Shown here one piece after another: positions 1-12,464 of a stretch of DNA of 64,000 bases; the first letter of the stretch is position 1; each line of letters starts with the position of its first letter. Made by a program: the position numbers and the translations under genes. The stretch is taken from NCBI GenBank assembly GCA_037074765.1, contig JBAMDO010000055.1, forward strand, positions 1 through 64,000. Direction: 5' to 3'. This DNA comes from Mansonella perstans (taxonomy: Eukaryota; Nematoda; Chromadorea; Rhabditida; Onchocercidae). The notes under the pieces are model-generated. The model did no database searches and had not been told where the DNA came from. It saw only the letters and a program-made list of their open reading frames with translations.

Positions 1-1485
1 AAAAAAGAAAATTTCACTCATTTGAAATTATTTGAAAAAGTTATTAAAGCAATTCTTTTGGGAATTTCTCAAAAACCTTAGCAGCAATTTAAAGGAATTC
101 TAATCTAACATTAATGGAAGAATGGCACATACACATAAATATATATATATATAAATATATAAATAATATACATTATTGTTTCTATTCCATATATATATTA
201 TTATTCAAATACAAATGTATACATAGTTTGTCGTTTTGTTTCTTCATTACTTCGTCAAATTTAAATGCATTAATTAGTGTGTTCTTTTTAAATTTAAAAT
301 TTGATTTCATCTTGTAGCAACAATCATAAGCAATACTTCCCTTAATTTCTTTTACGTTTGAAATTCTTAAAAACTTTATTGATCGTTTTTATTTTAGTGC
401 AATTACTTTCTAATTTCTTAAAATTTTTTCAAAATAAATAATTATAAAATTTTCTGTTAAAATTCATCGATAAATTATCGAAAGTGATGAAATTTTCATT
501 AAAAACTTTCCAAAGCAATTTAATTTATGATTTTCTTGTGCATAGTCATTTTCTTTGTCTCTTAAGTTCAAAATATAATTCTGTTGATCACTTTTTTTTT
601 GATAAATAAATTTGCCACGTTGAAATCTTTGTGACAAACTTACCTAAATATCTTAATCATGACTTAAAACAGTTCAAAAAGGCATCGTATCTCGATTGCA
701 TGGTGAAATTATATTCCGATCACACTTCGGAATGTTTATCAATAACCGGATGAAGGAAAAAAACAAGCATGGAAATTAAGCGAGATTTCGTGAATAGAAT
801 TCAAACAATCGTAAATTTGAGGAAGAATAAAAAGATGGCCTGTTTGCAAATTGTGAAAATTCAAATGGTTTATATAAATTTGCATTTTTTAAATAATTTG
901 AAAGTTCGGAAATCATGAGAAATGGTCATTCATACAGATTTGACATTTTCAAAGACGTTTGTTCGTTCTGGTGTTTGTGGGATTGAAGATCTATGAGAGG
1001 CGAGATGATCGAAAAAAAGCTATCGTTGTCGACGACTTCTACAACTAAGTGAAAATGTTGCAAGCTATTGAAAAACTGATTTAAAAAAAAAAGTTGTAAT
1101 CGAAAAGTTATAGTCGCTAAACTCTTATGACTGGTTGCATAAAACTTTTAATAATGTCGCGAGACATTTATTGGCAAAAAGTCTCAAAATTTTATGAAAA
1201 AAAAAGTTTAGCAAGTAATATAGAATTATTAGTTTTTGCAAGATAAATAGAATTTTTTTTAAATTTTTGCAAGATTATTTCATATTAATGAAATAAAAGT
1301 TAGTTAAAGACATGAGTACTTAAATTTGTAATCTTCTTCCAATTCCCTCATTTTCTTTCTTGATTTAAATGTCTTCAGCAACAACTGCAAAAGGAACTTA
1401 TATGAAATCGATTTATCTAATCAAAATAACTTAAAAATGCACTGCTATCAATTGAAATTTAAATTTGATTATTAAAGCATTTCAG
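1..1485. other. AT-rich sequence, no gene recognised
   Basis: No reading frame here looks like a known protein. Around 988-1050 a short stretch after an AG stays open to a stop (about 19 codons starting I-Y-E-R-R), which could be a terminal exon. It is too short to support alone. Confidence 0.3.
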
Positions 1486-1804
1486 AAAGTTTCCCAATCC
1501 ATAAATTTAAGAGTTCCAATGCAATTTTTTGAAGTAAGAATTTTTTGTTTTACTTTCTTTAACTTTTTTTTTTATGACAGGAATTTAACGAATCATGCTT
1601 TGACATGCTTGAGTTCCGGTAATGACATCCTTTGTAAAGCGATCAGCTATTGCTATCATCTCTTATTTGCAACAATTTATGGGAGATTTGAAGAGTTCGG
1701 ATGTGATCTACCGGAAAATCAACAAGCAACTGCATTTGTCTACATACCACCACATGATAATTATCAGCAAATTTGCACTTCATCAGGCTTGTTTCATTTC
1801 ATAG
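1486..1804 (+). CDS. Possible 3' exons of an unidentified gene
   Basis: Three small exons can be joined in frame: 1486-1533 (starts KVSQSINL, after TTTCAG, ends before GTAAGA), 1581-1618 (EFNESCFDMLEF, ends before GTAATG) and 1768-1804 (KFALHQACFIS then stop TAG). The first and second are joined at phase 0 and the second and third at phase 2. No upstream exon or start codon was found, and no family was recognised. A competing frame is also open across 1582-1851. These exons sit about 260 bp before the membrane-MSP gene and could belong to an upstream gene on the same strand. Treat as a partial hypothesis. Confidence 0.3.
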
Positions 1805-2063
1805 AAACATCAACGATATTAGAAATTCCCAGTTATTTTCATTGGTTATAATAATAATAATTTAAGTATATTTAATAAGCCAATCTGTTTCTGGAACCTG
1901 GAACCACTCATTTTTTATTCCTGGAACCATTCATTCTATTTTCAAATCATTTGTCAATAACTTAAGCATTCACTCAATTTATTGCTCAATGTTAAGATTC
2001 AATTAAAAAGTTTATGAAGTGCCATTGAAATTTGCAGGAAATACAAAACTGTGCTATTGTAAT

Positions 2064-4845
2064 ATGTCACGATGCAATGAGCAGTGGATTATCGGTACGA
2101 TGCAAAGAGAATTTAGCACCAGTCATATACTATATTTACTGATTGGTTTGGCATTTATTGTCATACCATGGAATATTCTTTTATGTTATATCAGTTGGCA
2201 ATGTATGAGAACTAGACGAAACAGTTTTCAACTATTACTTTCACGCAATACTTTAATTGGTATTCAGAAATATTTGCTTATCCTAATTACTATGAAGGTA
2301 AGCAAGGTACATAAATTAATAGCAATGTTGTGGAGAATTCAAAATGTATTCCTATCTATTGCTTGCAAATTGCAAATACATCCATTCTTATTAATTAATT
2401 AGCAACATAAAAAGAAAGAAATCCCATGAAATGAATATTAGTATTTGATAGAAAAGCTGTTGAAAGTTTAACAATTCCCGTTCAGATATTCATCTTGGCT
2501 TGTTTGCTACTTTTATCGTGGATTCCGACGGTAGTGACTTGCGAAAATCGCGGTATAGGACGCTATATCGCTGAATCAATATTTTTACCACAGATATTTA
2601 GCAATACACCGTTATCCTTATTTTTCATTCCGTTCGGTTTTCTACCACTGTTGTACATCCCAACTTTTGCATTCTGCATAATCGTTACAGTAAGCTACTC
2701 AAGATGTTTTTTTCGATAGAAATTAATCTTCAATAAATATTTACTTATGGTGAGGAATATGATTTGAGCAAAATTTGAAGATATTTCATGAAAGCTATAA
2801 TAATTGCCAACCGCAAAAAAATTAAAAATCAAACTCGATTCGAAGTTAAATTTTTGATTTCAATTTTAATTGAAACTTCCTTCAGATTAGTGAAAAACCT
2901 TTTCGCAGACGCGCTATAAAAACATTCATGATATACTATGATGCTGTATCCGCCATTATTTATTACCTGTCAGCATATTTCATGAGCAAAGAAGTCAATT
3001 CATTTGAGGAATCATATCATTTGGAATGTACAGTTAAAACGAAAAATTGGATGGTAAAATTTGACTTTAGTCTTTTTCAATTAAAATTTCCAAAAAATTT
3101 CCCACTAGTCTTCTAGATTTTGTGTATGCCATATGTTATCTGCTAAAAAAGCTTCATGGTTTAAATTCGTTAATTCCCCTTCGATTATTCGATCTAAATT
3201 TTAGAAGCTAAACTGCTGCATTGATCAAAAATTTCTTGTCCTTTAGCCATTTTATGAGCAAAAACCAGTCATATACTGGGATCAAATTCAAATTATCAAT
3301 TCATTTAATATTTTTTTAAAATCTAAATTCCAAAACTTAATATAGTCTGAAAATATCAGTAAACAAACTTTTCATATCAACAAGCAACTTCTATCGGTAA
3401 CTTCATTCAGAACATTCTTTATCAAATGAAAGTTTTCAAACTTTTAAACTTTAAACTTTTAAATCATTAACGTATTATACGGCTTGCAATCCCCAGGCAA
3501 TGAGAATTCTTTCTAATGCTTAGCAATATCAGTTAGCGAGGAAGAAAAAATAAAAATAAAACAGGTGGCGGTCATATTTGCATACTTGATCGGTGTCCTG
3601 TGTATGATAACTGCCCTTCTTTTAATTATCGACCCACTAAGTAAATCGAGGAATAAGACGAAAGATGAGCAATTGGTAAAGGAAGATGAGCCGAAATCAC
3701 CTGAACAAGTAAGCGACGTATCAGTGAGTACCGCACATTCCGTACCATCAGTTCACTCGAACTATGGTACCATCGAACTTTCACCAAAGGTTAGCAATTT
3801 TGGTAGTAATCTTTATTTAATAATCCTTATATGGATCAAAAGATGCATTAATGATTGCTTTTGATAGATCACTAAATCGTTACCATTATCAGAAAACTAA
3901 ATTCTAAGTTCCAATAATTCTAAGTGATATAGTCTTTATTTAATTTCTACCTAATATTTTTATTTATTTTATTAATTCTTATAATTTTCTTTTCGTTAAA
4001 TTTATCCAACAGCTAAATTCTTTCCCGAGATTTCTCACTTAATTATTATCCTTTGCTATATGCATATGCATTACTTACCTCATTTATTGCTGCTATCTGT
4101 CAAATTAATTACTACCAGTATTTTACTTATTTTCTTTTTTTCTCTTCCACCTTCAGAAATAGGCTTCATGCGAAGGTAATAAAACTAAGATTTTGCCTTC
4201 TTTATTGTTTATCGCAAGAATTTCAGCCATTTGTTGTCAGCAATGATAGCGATGCAATTTTAAATTTAAAAAATACTTATAACGATCAATGGCTTGCTAT
4301 TCGAATTCTTACCAATAATAATGCATTAAACATTCATCCAATCAAATTTTTATTACCACCAGGAAGAACCAGTGCTGTGAGTTGCTTTCAAATTTCATTT
4401 TTTATTTATACAAATATAAAAGATAAAATAAATAAACAATAAAATAAACAATAAAAAAAGACAAAAATCATAATTTTATTACCTTCATTTGAAGCCAATT
4501 CATTTTCGAAGGAGAAAGAGGAAAATGAAATAAGAATTCATTTATCCTTAAATAATAAATAAATTAATTGAAATGATTATTGGAATAGTAAATAAAATAA
4601 ATATTAAAATAAGTTTATTTGATAATTGTTGAAATTTTTGCAAATCATTTTAGGCTGAAATAACTATGGAAACAAATAAAGAATTAAACAAAGAACTTTC
4701 TAGTCGTCTTCTAGTACAATGGTATACGTTAGGAGCGCATTGTCCAGCACAAAATGTGAATACATTATGGACAAGGCCATATTGTGTTCCACGTGATCAA
4801 TGGCACTACAAAATTATTCATATCTATTCCAATTTTCAAAATTAA
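2064..4845 (+). CDS. Multi-pass membrane protein with C-terminal MSP domain
   Basis: Six exons join in frame: 2064-2297, 2486-2689, 2886-3053, 3565-3789, 4227-4376 and 4654-4845, every junction at phase 0, giving about 390 residues. The first two thirds hold about four hydrophobic segments, near residues 21-45, 70-95, 120-146 and 203-225. An acidic, serine-rich linker follows (about 226-265). The last 120 residues read as an MSP domain: IELSPK, split by an intron before PFVVSNDS, then LTNNNALNIHP, LPPGRTS and LLVQWYTLG. MSP domains are immunoglobulin-like folds, found in sperm cytoskeletal proteins and in VAP-type adaptors at membranes. A family of nematode proteins puts such a domain on a membrane anchor. 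The MSP part would probably face the cytosol. The start at 2064 is the first ATG in the exon; the exon is open back to an AG at 2037, so an upstream coding exon is possible. Its exact function is unknown. Confidence 0.75.
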
Positions 4846-5021
4846 TTTCTCCATAAATTAATACTAATTTGATAAAATTAAGTAATTTGATAAAATTTCA
4901 ACTACCAATCGCAAAATTAAAACTTCCATACAAAAAATCGAAATAAAGCATTCAGGTGCATTCATCTGGAGCTATTCGGCCGATTCCGGTTCTCGTAATC
5001 TACATGATCTGTATGTGTGCT

Positions 5022-5189
5022 GACAATCCTAGGCTCATATATGACAATTCTAGACTCATATTTGACAATCCTAGGCTCATATGTGACAATCCTAGGCTTA
5101 TATGTGATAATCTTAGGTTCATATGCGACAATTCTAGGTTCATATGTGACAGTCTTTCGCTCACATGCGACAATCCTAGGCTCATACCT
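5022..5189. repeat. 21-bp minisatellite, eight copies
   Basis: Eight consecutive 21-bp units begin with variants of GACAATCCTAGG and end in CTCATATGT or similar. The array is exactly 168 bp. Because 21 is a multiple of three and the unit contains few stop codons, it is open in several frames on both strands. That explains the apparent ORFs there, and there is no sign it is translated. Confidence 0.9.
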
Positions 5190-5224
5190 GCACCACTAAA
5201 ATAGACAAGCCTACACATTCCCAG

Positions 5225-5546
5225 CTTTATCCCATATTTACTCTACAAGCATTTCATAAAGGTTTACGTTCGAGTTGCGATTTAAATTTAAAAGTTTCTT
5301 GTACTCTTGGTAAAAAGTCTATTGGTAGAAATAAAATTGAACGGATAATTTTTTCACCAGAAGATTTGGTAGGTTTATTTTTGGTGTTTTTTTTCTCAAA
5401 CAAAAATATATTATAAAAGATTACTGTAATTCAGTACTTCCTTATTCATTTTCAATTAAACATTTTTATCTGAGAATTATTTTTGCTAAATAACCTTATA
5501 TTAAGAGTATTTTTAGTTTTTATTTCAGAAAAAGAAATGGTATTAA
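5225..5546 (+). CDS. Possible small terminal exon pair, unidentified
   Basis: An exon at 5225-5368 follows an AG and ends before GTAGGT. It encodes 48 residues starting LYPIFTLQAFHKG, with a basic central part and ending FSPEDL. A five-codon exon at 5529-5546 (KKKWY, then TAA) follows TTTCAG at phase 0. The composition is protein-like, but I do not recognise the family and cannot find a start codon. A possible earlier exon begins near 4957. The pair lies between the MSP gene and alg-5. It could be a small gene interrupted by the minisatellite or a decayed exon. Confidence 0.3.
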
Positions 5547-5739
5547 TTTTGAGGAGAATATTTGAATTCATTTGTATCCGACAGTGAAATATAGCTTTAA
5601 TTCTATTAATTTAATATTTTAATTTTCCCAGCACTTTGTTCAAAATTCTTCACCGCTAATAGTATTAATAATAGTTGCCAGGATTAGAAGTTTTACTCAA
5701 TGATAATTAAAGATGAATTTAAAAAATTTCAGAATATCA

Positions 5740-8204
5740 ATGGAATTGATAACAGTATTGCTGGTATTCTTAATGCCTTGTATTCTAATCATTTTAACTT
5801 ATCTTTATCTCCTATCATGGGTTACTTTTTCACCTGTTCGAACGCGAAAAGATTTGTTACAGCCAATGTTTGTCTACACTCCAACTAATTCTGCAAGCGA
5901 ACAATTCAGGTCATTGCTAACTTATAATGATCATTCATCCGAAGAACTTCATTGCACTGAGCCAAATTTATATCTTTCCGTTATTATTCCTGCTATGAAT
6001 GAACAGGTAATTTCTGTTTATCAATCATCGTGATTTCTGTACAATTTATGAATTCTTTTTTTAAATTTAATAATATTTATAATCAAATTCTTTATCTATT
6101 TAAGGAACATTTCAGTTATTATTCGCTTACATGTCTTAAAGTTTACATTTAACTTTGAACAAATTGTAAGACATTAGTTGAGTTGGAATTGTCATAATAA
6201 AATATATATATATATATTTGGAAACTAAGACGGTTACCTTATGGTCCGATTCCAAGTGTGCCATCCATTGGATTCAGAACCGTTCCAAACTATATATATA
6301 TATGTGTATGTAAAGGAATATGTAAAAAAATGCGACATCGATTAAACGGAATAATTTTTCAGGAAAGGCTTCCGATTATGCTAAATGAATGTTTACCATA
6401 TTTAGAAGATCGACAAGCTAAAGATGATTCATTTACATATGAGGTAATCATTTATGAAACTAGCGTTCGAGTATTTTGAATGTTTCTGAGTTGAAATTTC
6501 AAAATGTGATATTTCTAGATCAAAAGAAAAAGCAAAACTTCTCTCAGTCACAAAAATGAAAATATTGGAAATCTTTTATCTTTTATTTTCAACATTATGA
6601 AAAATGTAACAGAAGAACGTTGCATTTCTGTTTCATTCTAAAACACAGGAAAAAATTTGATTTGTTTTGGTTGGGAAGATAATTTGATCAAAAACAATAA
6701 TTTGATTTTTATTTTGTAAAATATTTCATAACTCTGTTACAGATTATTGTGGTAGATGATGGTAGTACAGATGGAACTGCTGATACGGCCTACAAGTACA
6801 CGGAGAAGTATGAAGGAAAAATCAGGGTGTTGAAGCTAGAGAAGAACCTGGGAAAAGGTATTTAATTTCATTTATTTTTTAAAAGTTTTGCCGGTAATAA
6901 TATTCTTGTAGGTGGAGCAACACGTAGAGGCGTATTATGTGCACGTGGTTCATTAATTCTGTTCGCAGATGCTGATGGTGCTACAAAATTTGCCGATTTT
7001 CAGCATTTAGAAGAACAATTGCTTGGCTTAGCAACTTTGGATGATTGTATTTCGAAAAGAAGATCCAATTTTGATTGGTTTATTCCGGCTATAGCTGTTG
7101 GTTCAAGGTCTGTTTGTCTACTTCGAGATTCCCATTTGCTTCAGTGAAGAATTCTGATGCAGTGGTTTGTTCGCTTAGAAAAAAAGCACACTTTGCTTTA
7201 TCCTACGCTTCATTTTATTATAAATATAATGTTTGTTAGTTACGAAATGAAGTTTCTTAAGGTTAGAATTTTTCGCATTTATCACTTTTATTCAGTCGTC
7301 AGCTTCTTTTCTTTTAAAAAAATTTTTTAGAAGGTTTTTGTGAAATTTCGTCTGATTCAAACTTTTAATCACGTCGACAAACATGTTTGCAGTTTCATGT
7401 GAGAAAAAGGAAAAAAATATATTCTGTTTTTTTAGATCACATATGGAGGAAAAAAGTATAGCAACACGTTCTTTAGCACGAACCATTTTGATGATAGGTT
7501 TCCATTGGATTGTGTATATTTTCACAGTAAGAACAGTACGTGATACTCAGTGTGGATTCAAATTATTTACACGTGGAGCAGTGTCAAAGGTGATTTTCTA
7601 TTGTGGTTATATGTTTATTTTTTATAAATTTTGCAATAGTAATATTCTTCGTGAATTTATGATGTTTTTCAATTTTCAGTTCACATATTTAGCGACAATA
7701 TCTCTAGATCTTTTAGATTAACTGCTGAGCAGTTGTCGGCTTTTAATTAGTTTCCATACATTGATAATGATATTGTAACTTCTTATTCACTATATTTTTC
7801 AAATAGAAAGCAAACAAAATTTATAAGTCGGCAAATCAAATCCATGAAATCACTGCATTTCTACTTTCCCAAGGCGTATAATTTCAAATTTCACAGAAAA
7901 ATTTACCAAGAAATTGTCGGTTTCAAAGAAAAATTGAATAACAGTTACCGAAGCTTAGAATTAATTACTGCAGTACATATTGCAGTTATTCCCAGTGCTG
8001 CATATCGAACGCTGGGCGTTTGATGTTGAGCTATTGTTTCTTGCCGAACACTTCAATATTCCCATCTGCGAAGTGCCGGTAACGTGGCATGAAGTTGATG
8101 GCTCCAAAATAGTGCCCGTAATTTCATGGATTCAAATGGGTTGTGATTTGATACTCATATGGTTTTGCTATAAAACTGGTATTTGGAAGCTTAGTTCACT
8201 TTAG
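5740..8204 (+). CDS. alg-5: Dolichyl-phosphate beta-glucosyltransferase (ALG5)
   Basis: ALG5 transfers glucose from UDP-glucose to dolichyl phosphate on the ER membrane, making the donor for the last glucosylation steps of the N-glycan precursor. Six exons (5740-6006, 6363-6443, 6743-6857, 6912-7107, 7436-7589, 7986-8204) give 343 residues, close to the usual 320-340. An N-terminal membrane anchor (about residues 4-26) is followed by a GT2 family fold: SVIIPAMNE near 81-89, VVDDGSTDGT near 119-128, the metal-binding DAD at 174-176, and the late block VRDTQCGFKLF continuing to IERWAFDVELLFLAEHF. These blocks are diagnostic for ALG5. The ATG at 5740 lies a few bases after TTTCAG, a plausible spliced-leader acceptor. 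The gene ends about 870 bp before RPAC1 on the same strand. No break was seen. Confidence 0.95.
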
Positions 8205-9074
8205 AATTTGTGAGTGTAGATCAAATTTAAATAAATGGTGGATAGCACCATGTTATTTTAAAAACATATTTTTGTGCGCACTGCATCTCTAGTCTTGTGA
8301 TGGAGGAAACTTTATACTGTTGTTAGGTCATAGGGTAGCTAACAAATTCTATTTTATATTTTATGAAAATTGATATTTGCTTATTTTATTCTATGTTAGT
8401 CAATTAATATGTTATGTTACAAGATTTTCAAGTATAACAGGATCTTCTGAGAATATGTTTTATTTATATTTTAACATTTCCTATGTTATCATTCCCATGT
8501 TTCGATTTATATCCAAGCTGTTCAGTATATTTCATTGTTTTTGATGAGTTAATTAGCAACTTCATAATGAATATAACTGTAATTTTTTTAGGTCAATGTT
8601 CGGTATGCTCATTGTTCATTCCATGGATGTTTTTTTTATCCATGATTATAGCTTTGTTGGAGTTGAAAAATATAGAAGTAAACGGTGATAATGTTAAAAT
8701 GGTCTCTTTATCTTTTTTCTGTTATTATTTTTCTTATTATGTTGTTCATTTTGCACATTGTTTTTGCTCTTTGTTTATTATCAGTGTAATTCAAAGAAAT
8801 CATAAAATTCTTATTGTCACATTTATGTTCGTCGGCTCATAGGTTTGCGATCAGTCTTCTGTTAATCTATCAATGAAGCATTGCTATTCATTTATTTATT
8901 AATTGAACAGTTTAAACACTGCTTTAAATATTGCCCCAAGAAAACTGCTAAATCACTATAAGTTGGATTTGAATTGAATGATTTTTAACTCTGTAGTCAG
9001 GCAACTACAAAGCTTTCAAAGAAAGTTGATGGAAAGTAATTTTTGAAATAATTTTTTTTCTGTTTTGCAGAACA
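8205..9074. other. Intergenic, with one long hydrophobic ORF
   Basis: This spacer lies between alg-5 and the RPAC1 gene. It holds a 119-codon frame at 8483-8842 rich in Phe, Ile, Cys and Ser. T-rich DNA read as coding gives such hydrophobic strings, and no domain or good start context is seen. I leave it unannotated as a gene. Confidence 0.5.
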
Positions 9075-12018
9075 ATGTCTGGGAGTTCGAAGAAATCTCG
9101 TCGAGAAAGTGAGCCAAGTACTGAAAACAAACTGGTTATAGAAGCCGAAAGAGTACTAAATGTAAGCTTATAGATCATATATATATGTCGTTGAATTTTT
9201 TGCTTTTGTTTCCAGCTTCAAGTGTATAAAAGTAGAACGAGAATAATTGTTCTTTAGCTTTTTGTTATTTTGTATTACTGAGGTTCTTATTAATCAAAAT
9301 AGAAATTATGTCATCCAATACACTTTTTGTTGGGAAAAAGTAAATTTATTTATTGTGTAATGGCGAAATTCTGAGGATTCGACAATTTTTAAAAAGCAAA
9401 TTTTGCAGTTATGGCAGTCTTTTTCTCCCAGAAGATTGTAGAAAATGACTGAAAAAGTAGTTAGTGGTTGATTGGTGAAAGATTAAATCAATATTAAGAA
9501 AGAGCAAAATTCTATGGCCCAATATTTTTGTAATTCAAATTAATAGCTTTTAAAGAAAAAAAAGACACTCCTTTAAAAATGATTTTTCCTTATACCATCA
9601 TGATACGAATAAGAACTGGTTCATTAGTGCAAAATGTAAAAGAAGAAAGATTGTTTATAGACATATGATACTGACAGTGATTTTGGTAACAATACAATTC
9701 AATGGGATGTAACCACGTACACATCGAAAATCAAAATATTTGTAATAAATGAAAGCGAAGATGGTATGGCGCTGGAGTTTGATCTAGTTGGTGTTGATGC
9801 ACCAATTGCTAATGCCATGAGAAGGATACTTATTGCTGAGGTATTTAGCGAATAATTCATGTAGCTCGAATTTTATTGCAATTTCCAATATCCTAATTTC
9901 ATTTCACTCATTTTTTTTTTATCAGCGTTATTATTTGTGATAAAAAATATATTAAGAAATTTTGAATGGAAATCAGACTTCACCAGTGTTATCAAATGAA
10001 GTCAGTACTTGTAGTAATTTTATCTAAATATGTTAAAGTGTATTTTTTACTGCTTACAGCTTCCTACCATGGCAATCGAGAAAGTCTATCTTTACCAGAA
10101 TACTTCAGTTATACCGGTACAGCGTTTTTTTTTTCTGTATAAGTTTTTTCTTGATTTCATGTTCTTTGAAAAAAAGATAAATTTTTAATAAATTTAGGAT
10201 GAAGTACTGTGTCATCGTCTGGGTTTACTTCCAATTAAGGCAGATCCACGATTATTCAAAATGCCTCTTACACGGGTTGTTGCAAATGATGATTGCGGTG
10301 TTGACTGCGATAAGGAACCGACTGGTGATCCGGAGAGGTCAGTGAAACTAATTTTTCCAAGTTTTTATTGATATTTTTGAATTCTAGCCAACCATTTTGG
10401 ATTTAGTAAACAATGAAGCGTTATTCCATATTTTTGATCATTTAAGTACGATTACTACAAATATTAGCTTCATTTGACGGGATCGCGTAATAGTCTATCA
10501 TCGTAAACTTCTATTTTTTTATGAATACATTTTCAGTATACCAAGAGACAAATGATCACTCTGAAGGCATGTTATTAGAAAATCGTGCAATGTTTAAAAC
10601 TTCAAGACTGTGTATTTGTAACAAAATTTTTATCGCTTGAGAACGAACTTTTCAGAAATCTCATTTTTGAGTTTAAAGTCACCTGTAGAAGGAATCCAAA
10701 CGCTCTGAAAACATCTACGAATCCCAAAGAAATTTATGAGAATGCTTATATCTATTCAAACGTATTCAAGTGGATACCAATCGGTGATCAGTCTACCTCA
10801 CTTCCGTATCCGCCAGCAATGGTACATGATGATATACTGGTTGCGCAGTTACGACCTGGACAAGAGATTGAAGCTAGGCGAGTTAATTTCACTTAAATCG
10901 TTTGCTGCGTCATCTTGAATGCCAATACTTGACATTTGAGAAGGAATGGCTTTTGGTTCAGATGCTCCTCTCTTGTTTAATCCAGTCTCAAATTTCATTA
11001 TAGGTGTCATTGCGTAAAAGGATTAGGACGTGATCATGCAAAGTTTTCACCGGTTGCTACTGCATCCTATCGTTTGTTACCACAGATAGTGCTGAAAAAA
11101 AAATTCAGTGGTGTAGATGCCCAAAGAATCAAGAGCTCATTTTCACGAGGTGTTATTGAAATTGATGCTGGTTAGCTCATTCTTTTTCTAAACACCGGTT
11201 ATTCTATGTTATGCGCAAGAGAAATTTTCTATTGTGTATTTATGTGCAAATAATAAATCTGCAACATTTGTGACTGTAATCAAAATATTTGACCGTTTAT
11301 TTTATGTTGCTGCACCTGTTACACGGGCATATAACATTTAAAATATTTCTTCAGGCTTTTTATTCTCATTCTTTGCCATACATAGTTTTAAGCTTAGTCA
11401 ATAAATAGTTTGATAATGTTTTAGGATATTTTCAAACTCAATGAAAAAATGCGTGAAAATTTTAAAGATTATATCAGTCTTGGAGTTCTTATTAATTTCA
11501 GATGGAGTAGCTGTTGTGAAAAATGCACGACGTGACACCTGTAGCCGAAACATTTTACGACATGAAGACCTGGCTGAATACATTGAACTATCAAGGATCA
11601 AAGACCACTTCATTTGTAAGCTCTAACCATTTTCCAGCACTTCCTGTGCTATTTTATAATTTTGTGCTTCTTTTAATCTTAATATTTCAATTTATCACGA
11701 ACCCAACATTTCAAAAGTGATACCCAACGTATATTCACAAATTGTTTATGGCTTTCTTCAACCTTCTTGTAAGTTTCAGTACATTTTATGCCTTCGGGAT
11801 GGTGTTACATCAAGTACTGTAGGACATAAATAACCAAGTCGCTTAAATCCCAAACATTCGTGGTAAATCAAAATCAGTGAATTATTTCTTCAGTTAGCGT
11901 TGAAAGCACCGGTGCATTGAAAAGTGCAGAACTTGTTGTGGAAGCTTGCAAAGTAATGGAGGAAAAATGCCGAACATTGCGATCTCTATTCCAAAAACTG
12001 CTGGAAGAAATACAGTGA
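9075..12018 (+). CDS. DNA-directed RNA polymerases I and III subunit RPAC1 (AC40)
   Basis: RPAC1 is the alpha-like subunit shared by RNA polymerases I and III. It pairs with RPAC2 (AC19) to start core assembly in the nucleus. Eight exons (9075-9161, 9661-9840, 10060-10116, 10198-10337, 10656-10877, 11004-11170, 11502-11615, 11894-12018) give 363 residues. Diagnostic blocks in order are [18 protein letters not shown] (the alpha-motif region), [65 protein letters not shown] and a C-terminal helix starting [14 protein letters not shown]. The start ATG comes four bases after TTTTGCAG. The junction 10877/11004 only works with a GC donor (AG then GCGAGT); with it the conserved block before HCVKG is restored in frame. 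Other junctions are GT-AG. It converges with OPA3. Confidence 0.95.
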
Positions 12019-12464
12019 TGTATTAGTATTTTAGCCGACTCTCTGTTATATCTATTGCTACTACTTTCCATATTGAGAAATGAAATCTTTCAGACATTTG
12101 AAACTTCTCTTCTCGGTTTAAGTCCTATTCTTAGCGGTGATACCAGTTTTTTTGCCAATTGCTGAATGTCCTTTCATTGCGTCAGGCGTAAGACCTTACA
12201 GAATTTTAGAATGCTGTTTTCCACCAAATATAAGTTGTCATAATTGGCATTGAGATATATCAGCTTGTTTCTTGATTTTATCAATACTTCAAATCAAATT
12301 TACAGATAAAGCCTAGAAAATAAAGCGCAAAAGAAAACAGCAGCATTTGCTTTAAGGTGTATGGCGAATTCAAGAAAACAATAGGAGCAATTGAAGTTCA
12401 GCCAGAAAATGGTAACAAAAACCAACAACTAATCATATAAATTATGATGTTAGTTTAGCTAAAG
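12019..12464. other. Convergent 3' intergenic spacer
   Basis: About 450 bp separate the stop codons of RPAC1 (+) and OPA3 (-). It should hold both 3' UTRs. No clear coding or structured element was seen. Confidence 0.6.

Noticed and set aside
5000..5218. Overlapping repeat ORFs on both strands (DNPRLIC and LSHMSLG types)
   Set aside because: A 21-bp repeat lacking stops is open in several frames; none has independent support.
8483..8842. 119-codon hydrophobic ORF between alg-5 and RPAC1
   Set aside because: T-rich DNA yields Phe/Ile/Ser strings by chance; there is no recognised domain or neighbouring exon.
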